Assembly (NCBI GenBank): GCA_018831055.1
Contig: JAHJRE010000204.1
Span: 1 to 34,856, forward strand
Origin: Bacteroidota bacterium
GTDB taxonomy: Bacteria; Bacteroidota; Bacteroidia; Bacteroidales; B18-G4
Direction: 5' to 3'
Length of the DNA: 34,856 bases
The position numbers were made by a program, and so were the translations under genes. Within the stretch, counting starts at the first letter, position 1, and every line of letters starts with the position of its first letter. The notes beneath the pieces were generated by a model. That model was not told the origin of the DNA. It did not search any database and saw only the letters and a list, made by a program, of their open reading frames with translations. Of this stretch, positions 1-7,202 are shown piece by piece.

Positions 1-30
1 ATGCCTTGATTAGTGTGATTAGCGCGGGAG

Positions 31-54
31 CCCCTTCTCCTTCAGGAGAAGGGG
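31..54. repeat. Perfect hairpin of a dispersed-repeat type
   Basis: A 10-bp perfect stem (CCCCTTCTCC at 31-40 with GGAGAAGGGG at 45-54) closes a TTCA loop and is followed by TTGGGAAGAAGG. There is no T-tract on either side, so it does not look like an intrinsic terminator. The rest of 1-259 holds no gene I can support, only an AT-rich leader in front of the DUF3078 gene. The shape resembles short dispersed palindromes found between genes in many bacteria. Function unknown. Confidence 0.6.
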
Positions 55-259
55 TTGGGAAGAAGGTGGAGTGATAGTATAAAAATGATCCGGTTATAAA
101 ATTCTGTTGCTCCCGAAACAAAAAAATGCCTAAATTGTTAGCAGAGTATTAATAGAAAAAAACCTTAATTATGAAATGTTCAGATTTGCATTTCAATTGT
201 GAACGGTAAAAATGAATTTTGGACATTCCATGTGACCTTAAATCAAAAAATTATTACGC

Positions 260-1129
260 ATGAAAAAGACTTTACTTTCCATGTTGGTACTGATTTTCAG
301 TGCTTCACTTCTGGCTCAGGATGCAGCCGATACTACTAAACCCTGGACGGTTAGTGGTGATTTTTCACTTACTTTTTCACAGGTCAGTCTGACAAACTGG
401 GCTGCCGGTGGAGAGAGTTCCTATTCGGGTAACGGGTTGTTAAACCTCAATGCAAATTACAAGAAAGGAAAATCATTGTGGGAAAACGGGCTGATCATGG
501 GTTATGGATTCATAAAGCAGGAAGAAGATAAATGGAAAAAGACCGACGACAGGCTTGAATTCAATTCCAAGTATGGTTATCAGGCGAAAAACAAGTGGTA
601 TTATGCTGCTTTGCTCAACTTCAAATCGCAGTTTACACCGGGTTATAAAGACAATCATCCCGACAGTGCTAAAATATCCGATTTCTTTGCTCCGGCATAC
701 TTAACAGTCGGTATTGGTATGGATTACAACCCTAATGAGCATCTTTCCCTTTACATTTCTCCGGCAACAGACAGGATGACTTTTGTAATGATTGATCGCC
801 TGGCTACAAGATACGGTCTGGATCCCGGGGAGAATTTCCGGAACCAGATCGGGGGATTGTTCCGCGGTACATTCAAGCATCCTATTGTTAAAAATGTAGA
901 CCTTCAAACCACATTGGAATTATTTACCGATTACCTGAATGATCCGCAAAATATTGATGTATTATGGGATGTATTGATCAACATGAAGATCAACGAGTTC
1001 CTTTCGGCCAATCTGACTACATCGCTTATTTACGATCATGATGTGGTTCTGGATAAGAAGGATGGCAAAACAGGCCCTGGTACCCAGTTCAAGGAAGTTT
1101 TCGGAGTTGGATTGTCGGTTAAGTTCTAA
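260..1129 (+). CDS. DUF3078 domain-containing outer-membrane-type protein
   Basis: A 289-residue exported protein. Residues 1-19 form a signal peptide ending in LLAQ. The mature part alternates short aromatic-rich strands (for example SLTNWAAGGESS, LLNLNANYKKGKSLWENGL, DRLEFNSKYGYQ) and ends in GVGLSVKF, a C-terminal strand with terminal Phe as in outer-membrane beta-barrels. The NWAAGG motif followed by a W-E-N strand is typical of the DUF3078 family, a Bacteroidota family without an assigned reaction. I infer a small outer-membrane barrel of unknown substrate. The TAA stop overlaps the stop of the converging rlmN gene. No clear promoter box is visible in the leader. Confidence 0.85.
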   Translation: MKKTLLSMLVLIFSASLLAQDAADTTKPWTVSGDFSLTFSQVSLTNWAAGGESSYSGNGLLNLNANYKKGKSLWENGLIMGYGFIKQEEDKWKKTDDRLEFNSKYGYQAKNKWYYAALLNFKSQFTPGYKDNHPDSAKISDFFAPAYLTVGIGMDYNPNEHLSLYISPATDRMTFVMIDRLATRYGLDPGENFRNQIGGLFRGTFKHPIVKNVDLQTTLELFTDYLNDPQNIDVLWDVLINMKINEFLSANLTTSLIYDHDVVLDKKDGKTGPGTQFKEVFGVGLSVKF

Positions 1130-2163
1130 AAATCTTCCTCTCCTTTTTTCATTAGCTCTTTTGTCGATAGCAATCCGCATGCTGCGTAAATATCCTGTCC
1201 CCGTGAGGCTCTCAGGGTGGTTTGTATACCTTTTGCTGTGAGCCTGTTTCTGAAATCCAGGATGGTTTGTTCATCGGAGGATTCCAGGGGAGTTCCCGGG
1301 ATGGGATGAAAGCGGATCAGATTGATCCTGCAGCGAAGACCATGTAATAAGCGCACCAGTTCGTTGATATGACGGGGAGTATCGTTCAGTCCGCGGAACA
1401 TTATATATTCGAATGATATTCTTCTTTGCCGACCAAGATCAAACGACTTCAGGGTTTCTATGACCTTTTTCAGGGGATAGACATTTTCAATGGGCATCAG
1501 CTTTTTTCTTTCCTCCTCAAATGGTGTATGAAGACTAACCGCAAGATGAACTGTAGATTCTTCCAGGAAGCGCTTCATCGCAGGAATAATACCGATAGTA
1601 GAGACAGTTATCCTGCGGGAGCCCATCGCAAAACCCCAATCGGAAGTCAGTATTTTTAAGCTTTTCAATACTTCATCAAGGTTATCGAGCGGTTCCCCCA
1701 TCCCCATATAAACAATATTGGTCAGGTTATCTTTTTCCGGTAAACTGCGTATTTGGTTTACTATTTCTCCTGCACTCAGATTTCCCTGAAACCCCTGACG
1801 TGCGGTCATGCAGAACAAACATCCCATTTTACAGCCTACCTGGGAGGAAACGCAAAGTGTATTCCTGGTCTTTTCAGGAATATAGGCCGCTTCGATAAAC
1901 CTTCCCTGAAGCGAACGATAGAGATACTTCTTTGTGCCATCGGATGATACCTGTACTTTTTCAGGGTCGGTCAGCCCTAGTGAAAAATTATTTTCCAGGA
2001 TCTCCCGGGTCTTCTTCGACAGGTTGCTCATTTCATCGATGGAACGGATATTCTTGTGATAAAGCCAATCGCTGAGCTGACGGGCAGTGAATTTTGGCAA
2101 TCCCAAATCTAAACAAACAGATTCGAGTTCTCCTGGGGTTTTACCGAAAAGTGATGGCTTCAT
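1126..2163 (-). CDS. rlmN: 23S rRNA (adenine(2503)-C2)-methyltransferase RlmN
   Basis: A cytoplasmic radical SAM enzyme that methylates C2 of A2503 in 23S rRNA, and of A37 in some tRNAs. At 345 residues it has normal family length. The radical SAM cluster motif CX3CX2C is at C111, C115 and C118. Upstream C104 (TLCVSSQVGC) and C329 (DIYAACG) match the two catalytic cysteines of Escherichia coli RlmN, which separates it from Cfr-like and inactive relatives. The GMGEPL motif is also present. The start is ATG. The stop codon (1126-1128) overlaps that of the converging DUF3078 gene. A heptad repeat array lies just upstream of the start, and I see no clear promoter. Confidence 0.97.
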   Translation of the reverse strand: MKPSLFGKTPGELESVCLDLGLPKFTARQLSDWLYHKNIRSIDEMSNLSKKTREILENNFSLGLTDPEKVQVSSDGTKKYLYRSLQGRFIEAAYIPEKTRNTLCVSSQVGCKMGCLFCMTARQGFQGNLSAGEIVNQIRSLPEKDNLTNIVYMGMGEPLDNLDEVLKSLKILTSDWGFAMGSRRITVSTIGIIPAMKRFLEESTVHLAVSLHTPFEEERKKLMPIENVYPLKKVIETLKSFDLGRQRRISFEYIMFRGLNDTPRHINELVRLLHGLRCRINLIRFHPIPGTPLESSDEQTILDFRNRLTAKGIQTTLRASRGQDIYAACGLLSTKELMKKGEEDF

Positions 2164-2203
2164 CCGTAAGTATTTTTTAAATTAAGGTCGGATAGCTTGT
2201 CCG

Positions 2204-2266
2204 CAACCTGAAACCTGCAACCTGTAGCTTGTAGCTTGTAGCTTGTAACTTGTAACTTGTAACTTT
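2204..2266. repeat. Tandem array of nine 7-bp units (YARCYTG type)
   Basis: Nine contiguous heptamers with exact phase: CAACCTG, AAACCTG, CAACCTG, then TAGCTTG three times, TAACTTG twice and a final TAACTTT. Units differ mainly by transitions (C/T, A/G) around a consensus YARCYTG. The array fills the gap between the starts/ends of two minus-strand genes (rlmN and the ferredoxin reductase). Related arrays lie at 10371-10446, 22390-22468 and 31971-31998. No spacers are present, so it is not a CRISPR array. Confidence 0.9.
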
Positions 2267-2293
2267 ATATTTATCATCCACAATATCTCTATA

Positions 2294-2971
2294 CTAAAAA
2301 TAGATTTCCGCCAGAATGTTTGACCAGGGAATGCCCTTGTTTAGTAGTATCTCCCTGACATCAACCACCATCTCAGCCAGGCCGCAAAGGTAATACTTTC
2401 TGTCGCTGGGAAATGAATCCTGCTCATGCAGAAATGAGGTAAGCCTTCCCGGATAAATACCTTCCCCCCTTTCCCGGGAACAACATCTTATATAATCTTT
2501 GTCCAGTGTGTCAATCCATTCATCAGCAAAATAAAATCCTTCCAAAGTGCGGTTGCCATGGATCAGTACCTTTCCTATCCCCAATCCCGACCGTAACATA
2601 CTGATGAAAGGCGCAATTCCGGTTCCTGAAGCAATCCAATAAGCTTTTTCTTCAGCGCAGGTAAAAGATCCAAAAGGTTGTGACATGTAAACTGGACTTC
2701 CGGGTTTCAACCTGCACAGTTGCGGAGTTAGTTCACCATCAGGTTTAACATTATAAAGTAATTGTATTTCTTCCTGAAATAGGCCGCTGGCAATACTATA
2801 TACTCTTTGGGGACCATCCGGTTTCAGGGCGATTGAAACAACCTGGCCGGGTATAAAATCAAATTTCCTGGATAAAGAAACAACAAAAACACCTGGAGAA
2901 ATTTCCTCATGCCTGATAATTTTTACATCAAGCAATTTGTTTGAATTACGAGGAAATGATTGTGCGACCAT
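2294..2971 (-). CDS. Ferredoxin-NADP reductase family flavoprotein
   Basis: A 225-residue flavoprotein predicted to move electrons between NAD(P)H and a ferredoxin or flavodoxin through FAD. The FAD-binding beta-barrel covers about residues 12-105 with the RVYS motif at 56-59. The pyridine-nucleotide domain follows, with GTGIAPF at 116-122 and YYLCG near residue 195. The protein ends in AEIYF, an aromatic C-terminus as in bacterial Fpr-type reductases. I chose the ATG at 2971 over an in-frame TTG at 2977. It lies 30 bp downstream of the small membrane protein gene on the same strand, so the two probably share a transcript. Partner unknown. It could also be the reductase subunit of an unidentified oxygenase, but no oxygenase is nearby. 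Confidence 0.85.
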   Translation of the reverse strand: MVAQSFPRNSNKLLDVKIIRHEEISPGVFVVSLSRKFDFIPGQVVSIALKPDGPQRVYSIASGLFQEEIQLLYNVKPDGELTPQLCRLKPGSPVYMSQPFGSFTCAEEKAYWIASGTGIAPFISMLRSGLGIGKVLIHGNRTLEGFYFADEWIDTLDKDYIRCCSRERGEGIYPGRLTSFLHEQDSFPSDRKYYLCGLAEMVVDVREILLNKGIPWSNILAEIYF

Positions 2972-3001
2972 GCACAAAGGTAATTAAAAGGACAATGAAT
3001 G

Positions 3002-3424
3002 TCATAGAATGGAAAGCCCGACCTGTCCTATAAAAGTTAGCACAACACTCCATACAACTACACCTGTGAGAACCCATGCAAGTAGTTTGGTATGGTTTTT
3101 TACAACTGCCAGTCCAAGTGCCATAGTCAATCCCGGCCCCATAACAAGTGTTGAAAACAGGCCTAAACCAGGAATCCCATATCGCTCCACAAATCCTGAA
3201 ACACGGGATTCGCGTTTGTTAAGATTCTTATTACTCATCCATTTGTTAAGAAATATCCTTATTTTGCTTCCGATGAAATAAACCGCAATAACCCCGGCCG
3301 ACCCTCCAATGATTGTCATAAGACAAACCAGGTAAGGGTTAACATCCAGCAGAAATCCTACGGGAACTGATTTCCAGATACCGAGGACAGCAAGAAACAC
3401 AAGTAATATCAAACTTCCAAACAT
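3002..3424 (-). CDS. Small multi-pass membrane protein, Sm_multidrug_ex-like
   Basis: A 140-residue integral membrane protein with about four hydrophobic segments, near residues 2-20, 32-52, 86-107 and 114-138. Between the second and third lies a basic cytoplasmic-type stretch rich in Lys and Arg followed by VERYGIPGLGLFSTLVMGPGLTMALGLAVV. The RYG-x-GL pattern and a Gly/Pro-rich re-entrant-like segment resemble the small multidrug export family (Pfam Sm_multidrug_ex, COG2426), a DedA-like group. Substrate and drug export role are not established for that family. It is probably cotranscribed with the downstream ferredoxin reductase-like gene. The family assignment is by eye and only moderately sure. 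Confidence 0.6.
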   Translation of the reverse strand: MFGSLILLVFLAVLGIWKSVPVGFLLDVNPYLVCLMTIIGGSAGVIAVYFIGSKIRIFLNKWMSNKNLNKRESRVSGFVERYGIPGLGLFSTLVMGPGLTMALGLAVVKNHTKLLAWVLTGVVVWSVVLTFIGQVGLSIL

Positions 3425-3575
3425 ATTGGAGATATAAATAATTCAATTTTCTGTAAAAGCCTGGTAAAAAAGGCCAATGTCACAATTCGGGTCATAAACA
3501 AAAAGTTCCTGGGAAAAGTTTTTACGGCTTTTTAACTTTCTTCTTTTGGGTGGATGAACGTGACAACAATATTAA

Positions 3576-3583
3576 TATTTTTG
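3576..3583 (+). promoter_or_regulatory. Candidate Bacteroidota -7 box for the porin gene
   Basis: TATTTTTG matches the Bacteroidota consensus TAnnTTTG. A TTTTG at 3544-3548 is 27 bp upstream, longer than the usual 19-21 bp, so the -33 part is weak. A start here would give a leader of about 80 nt before the porin ATG at 3670. The rest of 3425-3669 shows nothing else I can name. Confidence 0.3.
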
Positions 3584-3669
3584 ATAAGCGGATCAAAATT
3601 TTAAGCGTCCGTAATGATACGTAAATAGTATTGTGAATATCCGAAACTCAAATCAGAAAAACCAACATT

Positions 3670-4866
3670 ATGAGCAAATCCATTATTAGCCTCACAATGA
3701 CCATGATTATGATGGTCTCCCTCCCGGCGATTCACGCTCAGGATACACTGGAAGTTATTAATACAACACCTTCACACAATATTCAGGACCCTGGGCACCC
3801 GATCATCGTTCTTCGAAGTGCCGGCCAGAAATACCAAATCGGTATCGGTGGATTTGCCCGTCTGGTAGGTATATACGACTTAAATGGCCTGCAGGATGTA
3901 GATGATTTTATTACTTACCAGATACCCGTTGGAGAAAAAAACAAAAAGGACCGTATGTATCTGAGTGCAAGCCAATCAAGATTGTTCACAGAATTTATGG
4001 GCAATACCAAAAACGGACCGATCCGTGTTTATATTGAAGCTGATTTCGACGGTAATGGCAATGCATTCCGGCTTCGGCATGCTTACGGGGAATATTGGGG
4101 ATTTTTGTTTGGTCAGACATGGACTACTTTTATGGACATAGACGCTTCACCAAATACCATCGATTTTGAAGGTCCTAACAGTCAGGTATCACTCAGGAAT
4201 CCGATGATCCGGTACGGAAAGAAAATTGGAAAACATTTTTCATTTGCTGTGTCTGCTGAAACGCCCATGGCGTCCATTACTGTGGCTCCTGGTATTGAAA
4301 GTGTACCTCAGTATTTTCCTGATCTGGCCGGAAAAATAAGGATTGATGGAGAATGGGGACATCTTCAGTTTGCCGCCATCCTGAGACATATTGCCTATGA
4401 GGATTCGTTGAGTGGAAAGACAAGGCGCACACGGAGCTGGGGAAGATCCATTACCGGACTTATCAATGTAACCCAAAATGACATAATAATGTTCCAGGTT
4501 GTTTATGGAGAAGGAATCGCTCGTTATATCCAGGATATTTCCGGTTGTGGAATGGATCTGGTTCCGGCAAAAGGTGATTCTACGCTGAAACCCCTTCCCG
4601 TTTGGGGATTTTATGGATCAGTTCAACACAATTGGACTCCCACTATAAATTCATCTATTATCTATGGTTATACCCAGGCGGCAAAATTCGGCATTCAACC
4701 AGATGACTACTATAAGATCGGACAATACATTGCAGCGAATTTTTTCTGGGATATATTACCCGTATTTACCGTGGGTATTGAATACCTTTGGGGGCAACGT
4801 ATTAATCAGAACGGAGCTAAAGGAACAGCCAACCGAATCGACTTTATGGCTCAATTCACTTTTTAA
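3670..4866 (+). CDS. DcaP-like outer-membrane porin
   Basis: A 398-residue exported beta-barrel protein. A signal peptide covers about residues 1-23 (ends AIHAQ). After a short linker, IGIGGFARLVGIYD starts the barrel. The stretch with SRLFTEFMGNTKNGPIRVYIEADF, LRHAYGEYWGFLFGQTWTTFMD and PNTIDFEGPNSQVSLRNPMIRY is characteristic of DcaP-like trimeric porins, which take up dicarboxylates or other small anions in Acinetobacter. The last residues (NRIDFMAQFTF) form a C-terminal strand ending in Phe, as needed for BAM-dependent insertion. It stands alone on its strand, with a candidate -7 box about 85 bp upstream. Its TAA stop overlaps the stop of the converging radical SAM gene. Family fairly sure; substrate unknown. 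Confidence 0.85.
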   Translation: MSKSIISLTMTMIMMVSLPAIHAQDTLEVINTTPSHNIQDPGHPIIVLRSAGQKYQIGIGGFARLVGIYDLNGLQDVDDFITYQIPVGEKNKKDRMYLSASQSRLFTEFMGNTKNGPIRVYIEADFDGNGNAFRLRHAYGEYWGFLFGQTWTTFMDIDASPNTIDFEGPNSQVSLRNPMIRYGKKIGKHFSFAVSAETPMASITVAPGIESVPQYFPDLAGKIRIDGEWGHLQFAAILRHIAYEDSLSGKTRRTRSWGRSITGLINVTQNDIIMFQVVYGEGIARYIQDISGCGMDLVPAKGDSTLKPLPVWGFYGSVQHNWTPTINSSIIYGYTQAAKFGIQPDDYYKIGQYIAANFFWDILPVFTVGIEYLWGQRINQNGAKGTANRIDFMAQFTF

Positions 4867-6329
4867 AAATAGTCGCCAAGGCCTTCTTTCAGATGCTCAT
4901 ATTCCAGGATATAATACCACGGTTCGTTCTTGAGTTGGCGCGGATGAAGACTGTTGAGGTATGATATTCTTTCCTGAAGTCGATTGGTGAGTTGGCTTTC
5001 TCCATTTTTAAGAAACAATTCTTTGAAATAACCCCATTGAAGGCTATCCATTTTCAGTGCCTCAGTCATTACACTTCTTTCGATGAATACTGATTTTGAA
5101 GGATTCAAAAGGATTTCACGGCTAGGGAATCGATGAGTATTTTCCTGACGTATGGCTGAAGCAAAATATCTCACGCTGATTTCAACATTTTCAGTGTCTA
5201 TTAAATGGGCAATGTCGGCATTGAAATACAATGCATTTTTCATAGCATCCATTTTCCAGGAAGATAATCCTAATTCAGCGGTTGTAAGCGTATTTGCGAG
5301 GCTGCTGATATACTCCGGGCTTCCTGTTACAGATAACTGACGAATAAAACCTGCTCCGGTTATGGTTTCATAACCCTCACAAACATATGCAGCATGCCTC
5401 CGGCGAGCCGCAAAACGCTGGTATCTGTCCTTGTATACAAATGAGCAATAATTCACCGGTATGTTCGTGGCATTTTCCCTGGCAAATCTGATCAGTTTCA
5501 AAGCAGTCATTTCCGATTCAAGAACTGTAGCCCTTTTACCGTGTATGAACGTATAATCTCTTTTAAGCAGATTACGGATGTTATGTGGTGTGGCCCTGAG
5601 TTGATGCAGATTAAGATATTTCACACCTATTTCCTGCATATTCCAAATTATTGTTTTCATTCGAGTGAAATCTTCAGGAATAGCCGGTATTTCAACAGTA
5701 ACAACCGGAATGATTTTTACAGCCATCTCAACCTTACTAAGATCATAGTCTATAGCTCCTATATCGAAACGGATCTCTTCCAGACCGGCATCGCGAAGTG
5801 AGCGCAAGATCTCAGGATTAACCAGTTTGCCATTTGTGTAAAGCCATGTGTGGATGTTCGTTCCGGAGCTACTTTTAACCGCTTCAATATAATTCATAGC
5901 AGCTTTGGGCGACAATAGCGGTTCACCACCGCTTATGCTAATACCGCGAAAACCAAAGATTCTAATATAATCGGAATAATCTTTTTCTGATGAAAACCGA
6001 ACTGTATTGGTTGTGGGAATGCCTATGTCATCCTGGGGTGTTGGGCAGTAAAAACAATGTGAATTGCATATCCCATTGATAAAAAGGCACGACCAGGTGC
6101 CTTCGCCACATATCCTGCATCCTGGGGAAAGACTCTCAGTATCTAGTTTGGTGCCGGAATATCCTGTTAAGGCACCTGAAGATTCCAGTTCCTTCAGCAG
6201 GAAATGCCTTTCTTTTAGACTATTATCTGCTTCGTCAGGCCCCAGCCATCGCATTGATGAATAATTTTCTCTGAACTCATTGCGATTGAGTTCTACCAGG
6301 TTTTGATGTTCGTATTCGTATCGGTTCAT
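4863..6329 (-). CDS. Radical SAM protein, COG2108-like, with extra cysteines
   Basis: A 488-residue cytoplasmic radical SAM protein. Counting from the ATG at 6329, the cluster motif CX3CX2C is at C88, C92 and C95 (CNSHCFYC), followed by ISGGEPLL, the SAM-binding GGE motif. Three more cysteines precede it: C71, C74 (CRIC) and C81 (WSC). The pattern CRICGEGTWSCLFI fits the uncharacterised COG2108 group related to pyruvate-formate-lyase activases. Two further cysteines occur later (NYCSF and YVCEGYE), which could ligate an auxiliary cluster. The last 150 residues match nothing I recognise. An in-frame TTG at 6347 is an alternative start. The helical-repeat gene lies 29 bp upstream on the same strand, suggesting an operon. 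Reaction and substrate unknown. Confidence 0.85.
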   Translation of the reverse strand: MNRYEYEHQNLVELNRNEFRENYSSMRWLGPDEADNSLKERHFLLKELESSGALTGYSGTKLDTESLSPGCRICGEGTWSCLFINGICNSHCFYCPTPQDDIGIPTTNTVRFSSEKDYSDYIRIFGFRGISISGGEPLLSPKAAMNYIEAVKSSSGTNIHTWLYTNGKLVNPEILRSLRDAGLEEIRFDIGAIDYDLSKVEMAVKIIPVVTVEIPAIPEDFTRMKTIIWNMQEIGVKYLNLHQLRATPHNIRNLLKRDYTFIHGKRATVLESEMTALKLIRFARENATNIPVNYCSFVYKDRYQRFAARRRHAAYVCEGYETITGAGFIRQLSVTGSPEYISSLANTLTTAELGLSSWKMDAMKNALYFNADIAHLIDTENVEISVRYFASAIRQENTHRFPSREILLNPSKSVFIERSVMTEALKMDSLQWGYFKELFLKNGESQLTNRLQERISYLNSLHPRQLKNEPWYYILEYEHLKEGLGDYF

Positions 6330-6358
6330 ATAATCAGGAAAGAGCAAACTTAGTGATT

Positions 6359-6919
6359 CTAAGTATCCGTATTTCTTCCGGTCTTATAATCATTGTTGGC
6401 AGTATCTATTCTTTTAAGTATTTCAATTCCTCTGGCCTGGTATCCTGCGCTGCCACTATCGAAATACAATAATATCGACTCTCTCAGTTCATCCGTAAGT
6501 TCAGGAACTAAAAGTGTGATCTCATAAAGCAAAGTCATGGCATAGGCCCTGACAGCAACAGGTTCACCAATATCATGAAGCCTTCCGAAACAATAATCCA
6601 CCAGCAATCCCAGTAAATCTTCCTCATAGTCGACAGGATAATTGAGGAGGGTTTTAAGAAAATTTCTTTTTACGGATTCGTCTGTTAATCCGGGCAGCCT
6701 TCGAATTATGTCGTGTAAATAGGATTTAACCCTATCAGGATCTCTCACGCTGCAAATTTCAATCACTCTCGAAGCCCTCATGGGAATCTTTCCCTTTGAC
6801 GAATAGCAAGCGTTATAAATTTCTTCAAAAAAAACCGGGTTATCCAGCACCAAACCAGCGACACTTTCAGCCGTCGCGCGTCCTGAATCCGGCAATAATA
6901 CTGATAAATCCATGCTCAT
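6359..6919 (-). CDS. Conserved hypothetical, HEAT-like helical repeat protein
   Basis: A 186-residue soluble protein with no signal peptide or membrane segment. Nearly all of it is predicted helical, in pairs of amphipathic helices: VAGLVLDNPVFFEEIYNACY, RASRVIEICSVRDPDRVKSYL, VKRNFLKTLLNYP, VAVRAYAMTLLYEITLLVPEL and GYQARGIEILKRI. This resembles HEAT or ARM repeats, and the VAVRAYAMTLLYEI unit is the clearest. Such proteins usually act as protein-binding scaffolds. I do not recognise a named family. It precedes the radical SAM gene by 29 bp, so it may be a partner or substrate-presenting protein for that enzyme; this is inference only. ATG codons at 6919 and 6913 are both possible starts. 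Confidence 0.7.
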   Translation of the reverse strand: MSMDLSVLLPDSGRATAESVAGLVLDNPVFFEEIYNACYSSKGKIPMRASRVIEICSVRDPDRVKSYLHDIIRRLPGLTDESVKRNFLKTLLNYPVDYEEDLLGLLVDYCFGRLHDIGEPVAVRAYAMTLLYEITLLVPELTDELRESILLYFDSGSAGYQARGIEILKRIDTANNDYKTGRNTDT

Positions 6920-7064
6920 TTACTACGGCTTATATTGCATACCCGGAGCATCATCCGGGCGTTTTTATCCTGGTTTATTGAAAGAAAATGAAATCATAGT
7001 TCTGCAAATTTATTAAAAACTCTCTTCGGCCTGGCTGCGCTTGCCTTGCCTTGCCTCCCCTCCC

Positions 7065-7139
7065 CTCGACTTCGCTCCCCTCGGCTTCGCTCCCCTCGAC
7101 TTCGCTCCCCTCGGCTTCGCTCCCCTCGACTTCGCTCGG
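7065..7139. repeat. Five tandem 15-bp units (CTCGRCTTCGCTCCC)
   Basis: Units start at 7065, 7080, 7095, 7110 and 7125 and alternate CTCGACTTCGCTCCC with CTCGGCTTCGCTCCC, giving a 30-bp higher-order period. The last unit ends in CTCGG and runs into GGCAGGC. An irregular C/T-rich lead-in (GCCTTGCCTTGCCTCCCCTCCC) precedes it. Because 15 is divisible by 3, several frames stay open through the array and create false N-terminal extensions for the downstream gene. The array sits in the 283-bp gap 6920-7202, with a heptad array directly after it. Confidence 0.9.
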
Positions 7140-7150
7140 GGCAGGCTTTC

Positions 7151-7192
7151 TTCATTATTCATTGTTCATTATTCATTGTTCATTATTCATTA
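7151..7192. repeat. Six tandem 7-bp units (TTCATTR)
   Basis: Six exact heptamers, TTCATTA and TTCATTG alternating for five units and then TTCATTA again, end 10 bp before the ATG of the dihydrouridine synthase gene. The sequence is unrelated to the YARCYTG arrays elsewhere in the window but shares the 7-bp period. It would form most of the 5' leader of dus if transcription starts upstream of it. Confidence 0.9.
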
Positions 7193-7202
7193 CTTTCGCT
7201 CC

